Shown in pieces: positions 31,833-40,504 of a stretch of 64,000 nt of DNA. The position numbers and the translations under genes were made by a program. Numbering within the stretch: the stretch's first letter is position 1; every line of letters begins with the position of its first letter. The notes beneath the pieces are model-generated. The model saw only the letters and a program-made list of their open reading frames with translations. It did no database searches and had not been told where the DNA came from. Source of the stretch: Oscillospiraceae bacterium (GTDB taxonomy: Bacteria > Bacillota > Clostridia > Oscillospirales > Ruminococcaceae); the NCBI GenBank assembly GCA_017427265.1, contig JAFRTG010000027.1, positions 278,076 through 342,075 on the forward strand, read 5' to 3'.

Positions 31833-33264
31833 GGTTTTCACATTTCAAAAGAAGCTCCTCAGTTTTTTTCTGTTTTTCACCGCAGTGATTTTTACTGTGC
31901 TGTGGCTGCTGCAAACGGTCTTTCTGCAGCGGTTCTATGACGGTATGATTATCAAAAACACAGTTTCCGCAGCGGAGAGTATCGTGTCACAAAACGGGAA
32001 TACCCGCATTGCAGATTATATTGATGAGGTTTCCAGAGAAAACTCAATCGTTGTATATGTGACAGATACGGAGGGGAAACTGCTGTACAGCTCAGATGAA
32101 TTCCGGAAGATGGAGAAAAAACCGAACGGACGGGACGGCCGCCCTCCACAAGGGGATAAAGGCGAACGCCGGCAATACAGGGAACTGCCGGAAAACTTCG
32201 GTAAATTCCTGCATACCATCCGGGGTTCGGAGGACGGCACCACCGAGCTGCGCTCTGATGAGCTGTATGTTTACGGCAGATATATCACGTTCAACGGCGA
32301 GGACGCTCTGCTGTATCTCGGTGCAACGCTCGGTGCAGTCGGTTCTGCAGCCCGGATCATCCGGACGCAGCTTCTTTGGGTGACGCTGCTTTCTGTGGCA
32401 GTCGGAATGGTACTGGCGTGGTTCCTGTCCCGCAGCTTTGCAAAGCCGATCGCGCAGCTGAATGAAAAAGCGCATGTGCTTGGTGAAAATCAGCCGGATA
32501 TTCCGTTTGCAGAGGGGTTCCGCTCAGAGCTGGACGATCTGAACGGCACGCTGGACAGAACTGCTGAAAAGCTGAAACAGAACAGAGAGTTTCAGAATGA
32601 ATTTCTTGCCAATGTTTCGCACGATCTGCGCACGCCGCTGACCATGATCAAGGGCTATGCGGAGATGATCCGGGATATTTCCCGCGAGGACGAACAGCAG
32701 TGCGCCGCAGATGTTGCCGTTATTGTCGAGGAATCCGACCGGCTGACCGCGCTGGTCAATGAGATTCTGGAATATTCCGAGCTGCAGATGACCGACAAGG
32801 AACCGGTCACGGAACAGGTCGAGCTCAGTGAGATTGTCATTTCCGCCGCGGACAGCTTTGAAAAGCTCTATTCAAAGGACGGATTCACCTTTGCGCGGGA
32901 CATTGCTGCGGATATTCAGATTACCGGCAACGCTTCCCGGCTGCAGAGAGCAGTCTACAATCTGCTCGACAATGCCGTGCGCCATGCCGGTGATGACAAA
33001 TGGATCGGTGTGGTGCTCAGACTGGAAGGACAGTTTGCAGCTGTGGAAATCTCCGATCACGGCAGCGGGATTGCACCGGATGATCTGGAACGCATCTGGG
33101 AGAAATATTATACAAACCGCCAGCGGCGCGGCAAGGGTGTTTCCGGCCTCGGCCTTGCGATTGTCCGGCAGACTGTTGCGATGCACAACGGCAGATGCGA
33201 AGTGCGCTCCGTGCAGGGCGAGGGCAGTACGTTTCGGATTCTGTTCCCGCTCAGCGCGGAATGA
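31822..33264 (+). CDS. Sensor histidine kinase
   Basis: A 480-residue kinase. TM1 is at about 10-35, then an extracytoplasmic sensor, TM2 (VTLLSVAVGMVLAWFLS), HAMP, an H-box (LANVSHDLRTPLTMIKGYAEMI), an N-box (LLDNAVRHA), G1 (DHGSGI) and G2 (GVSGLGLAIV). No ATG or GTG suits the N-terminus. The most likely start is TTG at 31822 behind a G-rich ribosome binding site, overlapping the regulator gene by 11 nt. It is the partner of the regulator at 31158. Confidence 0.88.
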   Translation: MKRKVFTFQKKLLSFFLFFTAVIFTVLWLLQTVFLQRFYDGMIIKNTVSAAESIVSQNGNTRIADYIDEVSRENSIVVYVTDTEGKLLYSSDEFRKMEKKPNGRDGRPPQGDKGERRQYRELPENFGKFLHTIRGSEDGTTELRSDELYVYGRYITFNGEDALLYLGATLGAVGSAARIIRTQLLWVTLLSVAVGMVLAWFLSRSFAKPIAQLNEKAHVLGENQPDIPFAEGFRSELDDLNGTLDRTAEKLKQNREFQNEFLANVSHDLRTPLTMIKGYAEMIRDISREDEQQCAADVAVIVEESDRLTALVNEILEYSELQMTDKEPVTEQVELSEIVISAADSFEKLYSKDGFTFARDIAADIQITGNASRLQRAVYNLLDNAVRHAGDDKWIGVVLRLEGQFAAVEISDHGSGIAPDDLERIWEKYYTNRQRRGKGVSGLGLAIVRQTVAMHNGRCEVRSVQGEGSTFRILFPLSAE

Positions 33265-33283
33265 CCCGAAGCTCCATAGCACA

Positions 33284-33322
33284 ACAAACCCGCAGTTCTG
33301 AATCACAGAGCTGCGGGTTTGT
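33284..33322. terminator. Bidirectional terminator between kinase and metF
   Basis: A 17-bp stem (ACAAACCCGCAG paired with CTGCGGGTTTGT plus inner pairs) with a 5-nt loop lies between convergent genes. Confidence 0.8.
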
Positions 33323-33348
33323 TCAATTATCGGTTCCGGATTCCGGAA

Positions 33349-34230
33349 TCAGCTGCATACGCGGTTTGCCACAGAGATCTGACTCTGCACTGCGTCAAAG
33401 ATTCTGTGTGCGATATAGGAATTGTTCATTGTATAAAGGTGGATGCCGTCTGCGCCCTCTGCAATCAGATCGGTGATCTGGTCGATCGCATACGCGATGC
33501 CCGCATCGCGCAGTGCGGTTTCGTTGTGCTCATATTTTTCGAGCACGCGCACGAATTTTTTCGGGAGCTCGACACCGCAGAGCTTCACCATGCGTTCAAT
33601 CTGCCGTTTGTTTGTAACCGGCATAATGCCCGCTTCGATTGGTGCACTGATTCCTGCAATGCGCGCTTTTTCCTGAAAATCAAAGAAATATCCGTTGTCA
33701 AGAAACAGCTGTGTAATCAGATGGTCGGCGCCGCAGTCTACCTTGTATTTCAGCCATTTCAGATCCTCGACGGCGCCGGTGCTTTCCGGATGCACCTCCG
33801 GATAACATGCTGCAATAATATTGAAATCATAGTGCGCTTTGATGAAGGCAATCAGGTCGCTTGCATGGCGGAAATCGCCGGGAACTTCTGTATCGCCGGT
33901 GCGGTCGCCGCGCAGTGCCAGGATATTTTCGATACCTGCTTCCTGCATTTTGTCCAGGATTTCACGCGCCTGAGCTTTTGTCAGGTTGATGCACGGCAGA
34001 TGCGCGACGCTTTCGACACCGTATTTCTTCTGGATATCCGATGCAATCTGAATCGTTTTGCAGCCGTTTTTTCCGCCGCCGGCGCCGTAGGTCACACTGA
34101 TGAAATCCGGCTGAATGTCCGAAAGCTGTCCGAGTGTTTCATAGATGACGCTTTCATCTGCATCCGGCTTCGGCGGGAACACTTCCAGTGAAAAAACGGT
34201 TTTCTGATCAAATAACTCAGCTGTTTTCAT
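33349..34230 (-). CDS. metF: 5,10-methylenetetrahydrofolate reductase
   Basis: A 293-residue FAD enzyme making 5-methyl-THF for methionine synthesis. The motifs FSLEVFPPKPDAD, FISVTYGAGG, ILALRGDRTGD and QLFLDNGYFFDF are visible. The start at 34230 overlaps the end of metE by 14 nt, so the two are co-transcribed and 5-methyl-THF is made beside its consumer. Confidence 0.95.
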   Translation of the reverse strand: MKTAELFDQKTVFSLEVFPPKPDADESVIYETLGQLSDIQPDFISVTYGAGGGKNGCKTIQIASDIQKKYGVESVAHLPCINLTKAQAREILDKMQEAGIENILALRGDRTGDTEVPGDFRHASDLIAFIKAHYDFNIIAACYPEVHPESTGAVEDLKWLKYKVDCGADHLITQLFLDNGYFFDFQEKARIAGISAPIEAGIMPVTNKRQIERMVKLCGVELPKKFVRVLEKYEHNETALRDAGIAYAIDQITDLIAEGADGIHLYTMNNSYIAHRIFDAVQSQISVANRVCS

Positions 34231-36490
34231 TCCGTACCTCAATCGCCGCATTCACGAGATTCTGCAGGCTCGGAACGGTCTCGGCGTTTCCTCGTGTTTT
34301 CAGTCCGCAGTCGGGGTTGACCCAGAGCTTTTCTGCAGGAATCCGCGCTTTCATTTTTGCGATGGCTGCCTTGATTTCTTCCTTGGACGGCACGCGCGGA
34401 GAATGGATATCATAGACGCCCGGTCCGACCTCTGTACGGAAATTGTTCTCCTTCAGTACATCGAGAATTGTCAGGTCAGAGCGTGATGCTTCAAATGTGA
34501 TGACGTCCGCGTCCATATCGTCGATATCGCGGATAATGTCGGCAAATTCGCTGTAGCACATATGCGTATGAATCTGCGTTTCCGGTCTGACGCCGCTGTG
34601 TACATACCGGAATGCCGGAATCGCCCAGTCAAGGTAATCCTTGCGCCAGTCGGACTTGCGGAGCGGCAGCTTTTCGCGGAGGGCAGCCTCATCAACCTGA
34701 ATGATCCGGATGCCGTTTGCTTCGAGATCAAGCACCTCCTCGCGGATGGCCAGTGCAATCTGCAGCGCGCTTTCCTTGAGGGAGATGTCCTCGCGCGGGA
34801 ACGACCAGTTCAGAATCGTGACAGGACCGGTCAGCATACCCTTCATCGGCTTCTCTGTCAGGCTCTGTGCATATACGGACCAGCGCACGGTCATCGGCTT
34901 TGCACGGGAAATATCGCCCCAGACGACCGGCGGCTTGACGCAGCGCGTGCCGTAGGACTGTACCCATGCCTTTTCCGTGAAGAGGTAGCCGTCCAGGCAT
35001 TCACCGAAATATTCGACCATGTCATTGCGCTCGAACTCGCCGTGCACCAGTACATCCAGACCGATTTCCTCCTGCAATGCGACGCATTCCGCAATCTTGC
35101 GTTCGATCAGCTTCTCATAGTCTGCCGCAGACAGCTCGCCCTTGCGCAGTGCGGTACGTGCAGACTTGACATCGGCAGTCTGCGGGAAGGAACCGATCGT
35201 TGTCGTCGGGAACAGCGGCAGGCGGAAGCGCTCCTTCTGGATTTTTTCGCGCTCTGCAAATGCGGGCAGGCGGACAAAATCCTGTGCGGTCAGACCTGCG
35301 ACCTTTTCGCGGACGGCATCGTTCCGGCCGGAGCGCGGCTCGCTGTGCAGTGCGGCATTGCTGCGGAAGATTTCCGTTTCACGCGGCTGTGCTGCGTCCG
35401 CAATCTGTCTGATTTCAGCCAGCTCTGCGAGCTTTTCCTCTGCATAGGCAAAATGCTTTTTATAGCTTGCATCGAGCTTGGTTTCATTGCTGAGCGTGCA
35501 CGGCACATGCAGCAGCGAGCAGGATGTATTCAGGACAATATTGCCGGTGTGCCTTTTCAGCGTATCCAGAATGTCCAGAGTTGCCGCATAGTTGTTGCGC
35601 CAGATGTTTTTGCCGTTGACAACGCCTGCAAACAGCACCTTTTCCTTCGGGAAGCCGTTTGCACTTACCAGAGCGAGCGACTGCTTTCCCTCGATGAAAT
35701 CCAGTCCGATGCCGTCAAAGTCAAGTGCGCAAAGCTCTTTGTAGCAGTCGCGGACATCACCGAAATAGGTCTGTGCGAGCACCTTGACGCTGCCCTTGCC
35801 CGGCAGGATTTTTTCATACAGTGCCTTGAAAAGCGCAATGTCATCCGCGGTCAGATCCTTGACCAGCGACGGCTCATCAAACTGCACCCATTCTGCACCG
35901 AGCGCGCTGAATTTCTGCAGCAGGGCAGAATATGCAGCAGCGGTCTGTGCAATATAATCCGATGCGGTTTTCTGTCCCTTGTACCGCGCAAGCTTCAGGA
36001 ACGTATATGCACCGACGATAACAGGCTTTGTTTTCACGCCGTTTTCCAGTGCCTCTGCAAACAGATCGAACGGCTTTGTTCCGGTAAGGGAAATCTCCGT
36101 GTCATCGTCGATTTCCGGTACCATATAATGATAATTGGTGTTGTACCATTTTTTCATTGCAAGCGCTTTGACGTCGCCCTTTTCACCCTGATAGCCGCGT
36201 GCTGCTGCAAAGTAGGTATCCAGCGGCGAGAGACCGAGTGCGGTGTATCTTGCGGGAACGGCATTGAGCAGGAAGGCTGTGTCAAGCACGCCGTCATAGA
36301 ACGAAAAATCGTTTGAAGGGATGAGATCAAGGCCGCTGTCTTTCTGAAGATTCAGGTTGTACAGGCGGATTTCCTTTGCAGTCTGTTCCAGCTCTGCCGC
36401 AGTGATTTCGCCGCGGAAATACTTTTCGCTTGCAAATTTCAGTTCACGAAGATTGCCGATTCTGGGGTAGCCGATAATTGTAGATTTCAT
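34217..36490 (-). CDS. metE: Cobalamin-independent methionine synthase
   Basis: A 757-residue two-barrel enzyme that transfers the methyl group of 5-methyl-THF (polyglutamate) to homocysteine. The C-terminal barrel carries the zinc-binding residues (IHTHMCYSEF and WVNPDCGLKTRG) and the homocysteine region (FPTTTIGSFPQT). Full length. It is the first gene of metE-metF, with a strong ribosome binding site (GGAGG) and a perfect dyad over its -10. Confidence 0.96.
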   Translation of the reverse strand: MKSTIIGYPRIGNLRELKFASEKYFRGEITAAELEQTAKEIRLYNLNLQKDSGLDLIPSNDFSFYDGVLDTAFLLNAVPARYTALGLSPLDTYFAAARGYQGEKGDVKALAMKKWYNTNYHYMVPEIDDDTEISLTGTKPFDLFAEALENGVKTKPVIVGAYTFLKLARYKGQKTASDYIAQTAAAYSALLQKFSALGAEWVQFDEPSLVKDLTADDIALFKALYEKILPGKGSVKVLAQTYFGDVRDCYKELCALDFDGIGLDFIEGKQSLALVSANGFPKEKVLFAGVVNGKNIWRNNYAATLDILDTLKRHTGNIVLNTSCSLLHVPCTLSNETKLDASYKKHFAYAEEKLAELAEIRQIADAAQPRETEIFRSNAALHSEPRSGRNDAVREKVAGLTAQDFVRLPAFAEREKIQKERFRLPLFPTTTIGSFPQTADVKSARTALRKGELSAADYEKLIERKIAECVALQEEIGLDVLVHGEFERNDMVEYFGECLDGYLFTEKAWVQSYGTRCVKPPVVWGDISRAKPMTVRWSVYAQSLTEKPMKGMLTGPVTILNWSFPREDISLKESALQIALAIREEVLDLEANGIRIIQVDEAALREKLPLRKSDWRKDYLDWAIPAFRYVHSGVRPETQIHTHMCYSEFADIIRDIDDMDADVITFEASRSDLTILDVLKENNFRTEVGPGVYDIHSPRVPSKEEIKAAIAKMKARIPAEKLWVNPDCGLKTRGNAETVPSLQNLVNAAIEVRNENS

Positions 36491-36513
36491 TTCCTATTCC
36501 TCCGATATGAATT

Positions 36514-36534
36514 GTGGTATGCTTATTATACCAC
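36514..36534 (-). promoter_or_regulatory. metE promoter -10 inside a perfect dyad
   Basis: The arms GTGGTAT (36514-36520) and ATACCAC (36528-36534) form a perfect 7-bp inverted repeat with a 7-nt centre. The minus-strand extended -10 (TGGTATAAT) lies within it. One arm, GCATACCA, matches the box downstream of the -10 of the paaK and oxidoreductase promoters. The -35 is weak. Confidence 0.65.
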
Positions 36535-36592
36535 ATCGGTCGGAAATGTGTTAATATCAAAAATGAATGCGGCACCATAGCGAAAAGCTATA

Positions 36593-37504
36593 TCAGGATG
36601 CACGGTTTGCAATATAGCTCTGCAGATGCTCCAGATACCGGCGGGTGATATCGTTCATGGGGCGGTCAGTCGTTACAATATAGCCGATTTCCATGACCTC
36701 ATCGCTGACAAGCGGAATGGAAACAATATTGCTGCCGTTCAGGTCTTCGCTGAGGATGCCTGACGAGATCGTGTAGCCGTCCAGACCGATCAGCAGATTG
36801 AACAGCGTTGCGCGGTCGGATACCACAATGTTCTTCGGACTTTCCGCGGTGATATGCAGCTCCTCGGCAAAGTAGAACGAATTCTTCACACCCTGATCGT
36901 AGGTCAGGCGGGGGAATGCTTTCAGGTCGTCAAGCGTTACGGTTTTTCTGCCGACAAGCGGGTTGCTGCGGCTGACAAAAACATGCGGCCTGGCTGTGAA
37001 CAGCGATTCAAATTTCAGCTCCTCATTTTGCAGGATATGCCGGATGACCTCGCGGTTGAAGCGGCTCAGATACAGCACGCCGATGTCGCTGCGGTGCGTG
37101 CGGACATCTTCAATGATTTCTGCCGTTTTCAGCTCGCGGAGTGTGAATTCATATTTGTCGCGGCCGTATTCGCGTACCAGCTCGACAAAGGCATTGACCA
37201 CAAATGCATAGTGCTGCGAGGAAACCGCAAACGCACGGTTCGGCGGCGGTGCAGATTTATATTCGCGTTCGAGGAGCGCTGCCTGCTCGACAACCTGCCG
37301 CGCATATGACAGAAATTTTGTGCCCTCCTCGGAAAGATAAACGCCGCGGTTGCTGCGGTTGAAGATCGTGATGCCCATTTCCTTTTCGAGCTCTGCAACG
37401 GATTTGGAAAGGCTCGGCTGTGCGATGAAAAGCCGCTCCGCCGCCATTGTGATGGAACCGGTCTCCGCAATCGTGATTACATATTTTAATTGCTGTAATG
37501 TCAT
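36593..37504 (-). CDS. LysR-family transcriptional regulator (paralogue 2)
   Basis: A 303-residue LysR regulator. The HTH is MTLQQLKYVITIAETGSITMAAERLFIAQPSLSKSVAELE. It is closely related to the regulator at 20720, sharing the HTH and stretches such as AFVELV and KTAEII. It lies upstream of metE in the same direction, with its own promoter (TTGTGA-17-TATAAT, 37529-37557). It probably controls methionine or cysteine genes. The ligand is unknown. The start at 37504 follows GGAGGC. Confidence 0.87.
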   Translation of the reverse strand: MTLQQLKYVITIAETGSITMAAERLFIAQPSLSKSVAELEKEMGITIFNRSNRGVYLSEEGTKFLSYARQVVEQAALLEREYKSAPPPNRAFAVSSQHYAFVVNAFVELVREYGRDKYEFTLRELKTAEIIEDVRTHRSDIGVLYLSRFNREVIRHILQNEELKFESLFTARPHVFVSRSNPLVGRKTVTLDDLKAFPRLTYDQGVKNSFYFAEELHITAESPKNIVVSDRATLFNLLIGLDGYTISSGILSEDLNGSNIVSIPLVSDEVMEIGYIVTTDRPMNDITRRYLEHLQSYIANRAS

Positions 37505-37620
37505 AAGCTGCCTCCTTCGGTTGCTTACATTATACCACAGGTGCCGCAAAATCACAAGTGCCTCAGCCGGGAGGAGGCCGCCGGAAAGCACCGGTACAGG
37601 TCGGGCGAATAGGAACCGGC

Positions 37621-37644
37621 AGATTTGTCAAGCCGGACAAATCT
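37621..37644. promoter_or_regulatory. Perfect 9-bp inverted repeat upstream of a regulator promoter
   Basis: AGATTTGTC (37621-37629) and GACAAATCT (37636-37644) are separated by 6 nt. It lies just upstream of the -35 of the next operon. It may be an operator or an untidy terminator. Confidence 0.55.
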
Positions 37645-37666
37645 GTATTTTCAATCTGCCTTTTCG

Positions 37667-37695
37667 TTGCATTTTCGCATCTGATATGCTATAAT
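37667..37695 (+). promoter_or_regulatory. Promoter of the third two-component system
   Basis: TTGCAT (37667-37672), a 17-bp spacer and TATAAT (37690-37695). The leader to the ATG at 37783 is about 80 nt. Confidence 0.7.
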
Positions 37696-37782
37696 AAGGG
37701 CGAAAGCCCTGAAAAGTCAACCAAAGGACATACGGAGTACACACGGTTCCGGTATGATACAGATACGGAGGAGGTGAGGCAA

Positions 37783-38466
37783 ATGACATACAGGATTCTG
37801 CTGGTGGAGGATCATGTGCAGATCTGTGAGATGATCTGTGATTATTTTTCTGCACAGCATGCATGCATCTGTGTGATTGACACGGTGCAGAACGGCACAG
37901 ACGGTCTGGCTGCTGCACAGAGCGGGGCGTATGACCTGATTCTGCTGGATGTCATGCTGCCTGATCTGGACGGCTTTTCCGTCTGCCGGAGCATCCGTGC
38001 AGTATCGGACGTACCGCTGGTTTTTCTGACGGCGCGTGCCCGTGAGGAGGATGTGCTTTACGGTTATACGCTCGGCTGCGACGACTATGTCGTCAAACCG
38101 TTCTCGCTTGCAACGCTCTATGCAAAGGTGCAGGCGCTGCTCAAACGTGCAAAGGGAACTGTTCTGCGCCGGGAGCTTGTCTGCGGCAAAATTACGCTCA
38201 ATCCGCTGACGCTGGCGGTCACCGCTGACGGCCAGCCCGTAACGCTGCCTGCCAAGGAATTTGCGCTGCTGCAGTATCTGATGGAGCACCGGGAATGGGT
38301 GGTCTCGCGCGATCAGCTGCTCGACCGTATCTGGGGCAGCGATTTCTTCGGCAGCGACCGCGTCGTCGATACGCATATCAAAAAGCTGCGGAAGGCGCTC
38401 GGCAGTGCAGGCAGGCAGATTCACACCGTCATCTCCAGGGGATATCAGCTGAAAGACCATGTCTGA
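37783..38466 (+). CDS. OmpR/PhoB-family response regulator
   Basis: A 227-residue regulator. The acidic pocket is in LLVEDHVQ, the phosphoacceptor in LILLDVMLPDLDG and the Lys in VVKPF. The winged helix has LPAKEFALLQYLMEHREWVVSRDQLL and VDTHIKKLRKAL. The start at 37783 follows a strong GGAGGAGGTGAGG site. It is 12 nt before its kinase gene. Confidence 0.93.
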   Translation: MTYRILLVEDHVQICEMICDYFSAQHACICVIDTVQNGTDGLAAAQSGAYDLILLDVMLPDLDGFSVCRSIRAVSDVPLVFLTARAREEDVLYGYTLGCDDYVVKPFSLATLYAKVQALLKRAKGTVLRRELVCGKITLNPLTLAVTADGQPVTLPAKEFALLQYLMEHREWVVSRDQLLDRIWGSDFFGSDRVVDTHIKKLRKALGSAGRQIHTVISRGYQLKDHV

Positions 38467-38478
38467 GGGGTGACTGAA

Positions 38479-40443
38479 ATGAAAAAAAAGAAGAAGCAGG
38501 GGAAAAAGAAATTCGGCAGATTTTTCCGCAGACGGTTCTGCCTTGTACTGCTGGCCGCCGTCGGCATTCTCGGCAGGTTTTATTATCGCGGATGGAAGAA
38601 TTGCACGAATCTGCATCCTGAAAGCTATCTGGATTACGCGCTGGAATATCAGGATGAGGATGATACCGAGAAGAGAATTGAAAAGGCACTGAAAAGGACT
38701 GATGAGCATGACATTCTGATTTTTCCCGGCATTTCGGAAATGCTGGCTTGTTGTTCCGAATCCGGAGATATGACTGATTATTGTGCGAGTGAACGTGCGC
38801 TGATGCTTTATCAGCCGGAGACCGGTGAGGTCATAACCAGTGAGCCCTATGCAGTTGCGGTTGTCATGCAGAATGAAGAAAAAAAGTATTATTTTCTGCA
38901 TGACCGGAAAGCGCTGAAGCTGCTGTCAGAATCTCAGAATAAATATGAACCTTATTATCCGGCGAAGTACCATATTCATAATGTTTACAGTATTTATGTG
39001 AAGGATGATCAGTTTATCCTCGGCGAGGTTTTCTTTGAGGATCATTCTGTCAGGCTGCCGCACGCATTCAGGAAGGCGGGCCGGCAGCGCAAAGGAAAAT
39101 GGGTCGATCTCTCACCTGCGGATCTGACCGGCTGGACAAAGGTCTGTAATGACAGCAGCAAGGAATCTCTGTGGGTTTATGATGAATATGCTGACAATCA
39201 GGAGACCGCAGATGAAAGTGAACTGAGCAGGGAAGGAAAACCGTATCTTGCAAATCTGGAGAGCTATGAGTCACTCGATGCACCGCGTGCAGACGCTCTG
39301 ATGAAGCTGATGCGCACGGAGATTCCGGAAAGGAATGCGAGGATACGTGAGTCGGCCAGGAATTCTATTCACGAAGCGATCTATGGCGATTATCAGACAA
39401 TGTTTGATTTGGAATCGCTGGGTGCAGAGACCCGTGAGGAGCTTGTGCTCAAGATCAGGAAAAACTGCGATGAGAGCTGCCGTGAATTGCCGATGAAACT
39501 TTTCGAGCAGTTCAGGATGCTGTCACCGTATGAAGATCCGTGTAATGTTGTCTTACCCGGCACGGATGAAACACTGTACGTAGCACCTGCAAATTATGAA
39601 GCCGGCATTGATACTGTTCAGTTCCGCGGAAAAGAGTGGGAGCTGTTTCATTTTCAGTATGTGAATCCGAAAATAAAATATCGTCGTGATTATTTGTCTT
39701 ATTTGCCGTTGCTGATCCTTCCCGCTCTGATCCTGTCTTTCGCTGCAGCGCTGTTTTGGTCTGTAATCGCATATCTGATTTACAGCAGGCGCTATGATCT
39801 GGAAGCCTATCGCAGAAACTTGACCGGCGCACTGGCACATGATCTGAAAACGCCGCTTGCCGTAATCTACGGGAATGCAGAGAATCTGCGCGCGCATACG
39901 CACCCGGAGCAGGCGGATGACTACGCGGACCGCATCATGGAAAATGTCACGCATATAGATGAAATGATCGCAGGCGTGCTCGGACTTGCGCAGCTCGAAA
40001 ACGGCGTCATGCCGGAGAGAAAGGAAACGGTCGATCTGACGGCATTGCTGCATACGGCATTTCAGCGCAGTGCGGATCAGATGGCGCAGCGCGGTCTGAC
40101 GCTGACGGAATCCGGAAAAATGGAAATCAGGGGCAATACAGAAATGCTGACGCAGCTTGCGGAGAACCTCGCATCCAATGCGGTGCAGCATGCGGCAGAG
40201 GGCGGAACAATCACCGTGACCGCCGAGAAAAAAGTGCTGCGCATCTGCAATCCGTATACGGGAGAGCTTGACGAAAAAGCGATCTGTGAACCGTTCCGGC
40301 GCGGGGACGCTGCGCGCGGAATGCATTCCGGCAGTGGACTGGGGCTCAGCATCGTGCAGCAGATTGCAGCGCTGCAGAAGCTCCGGCTGCGCGTGACGGC
40401 AAGAGACGGCGTCTTTACGGCTGAACTGAAGCGACGCAGATGA
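38479..40443 (+). CDS. Sensor histidine kinase with large extracytoplasmic domain
   Basis: A 654-residue kinase. A very basic N-terminus (KKKKKQGKKK) is followed by TM1 (CLVLLAAVGILGRFYY). An unusually large extracytoplasmic region of about 370 residues comes next, with no domain I recognise. TM2 (LLILPALILSFAAALFWSVIAYLIY), an H-box (LTGALAHDLKTPLAVIYG), an N-box (ENLASNAVQHA) and G2 (GSGLGLSIV) follow. The start at 38479 has GAGGGG eight nt upstream; a GTG nine nt earlier is less likely. The signal sensed is unknown. Confidence 0.9.
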   Translation: MKKKKKQGKKKFGRFFRRRFCLVLLAAVGILGRFYYRGWKNCTNLHPESYLDYALEYQDEDDTEKRIEKALKRTDEHDILIFPGISEMLACCSESGDMTDYCASERALMLYQPETGEVITSEPYAVAVVMQNEEKKYYFLHDRKALKLLSESQNKYEPYYPAKYHIHNVYSIYVKDDQFILGEVFFEDHSVRLPHAFRKAGRQRKGKWVDLSPADLTGWTKVCNDSSKESLWVYDEYADNQETADESELSREGKPYLANLESYESLDAPRADALMKLMRTEIPERNARIRESARNSIHEAIYGDYQTMFDLESLGAETREELVLKIRKNCDESCRELPMKLFEQFRMLSPYEDPCNVVLPGTDETLYVAPANYEAGIDTVQFRGKEWELFHFQYVNPKIKYRRDYLSYLPLLILPALILSFAAALFWSVIAYLIYSRRYDLEAYRRNLTGALAHDLKTPLAVIYGNAENLRAHTHPEQADDYADRIMENVTHIDEMIAGVLGLAQLENGVMPERKETVDLTALLHTAFQRSADQMAQRGLTLTESGKMEIRGNTEMLTQLAENLASNAVQHAAEGGTITVTAEKKVLRICNPYTGELDEKAICEPFRRGDAARGMHSGSGLGLSIVQQIAALQKLRLRVTARDGVFTAELKRRR

Positions 40444-40448
40444 TAAAA

Positions 40449-40487
40449 GCGCCGCCGGCGTCTGAATCAATCAGATGCCGGCGGCGC
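40449..40487. terminator. Hairpin between convergent kinase and CotH gene
   Basis: A 17-bp GC-rich stem (starting GCGCCGCCGGC) with a 5-nt loop. No T tract, but its position between convergent genes suggests a bidirectional end. Confidence 0.65.
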
Positions 40488-40504
40488 AATTCATTGCAGA
40501 TATG

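Noticed and set aside
34562-36316. 584-codon plus-strand frame opposite metE
   Set aside because: metE is certain from its motifs. The opposite frame has Cys/Arg/Leu-rich nonsense and no start signals. Similar long antisense frames opposite the oxidoreductase, hydrolase and ligase genes were dropped for the same reason.
37505-37620. Structured RNA upstream of the third two-component system
   Set aside because: GC-rich segments there can fold locally but lie upstream of the promoter, and they show no known riboswitch core.
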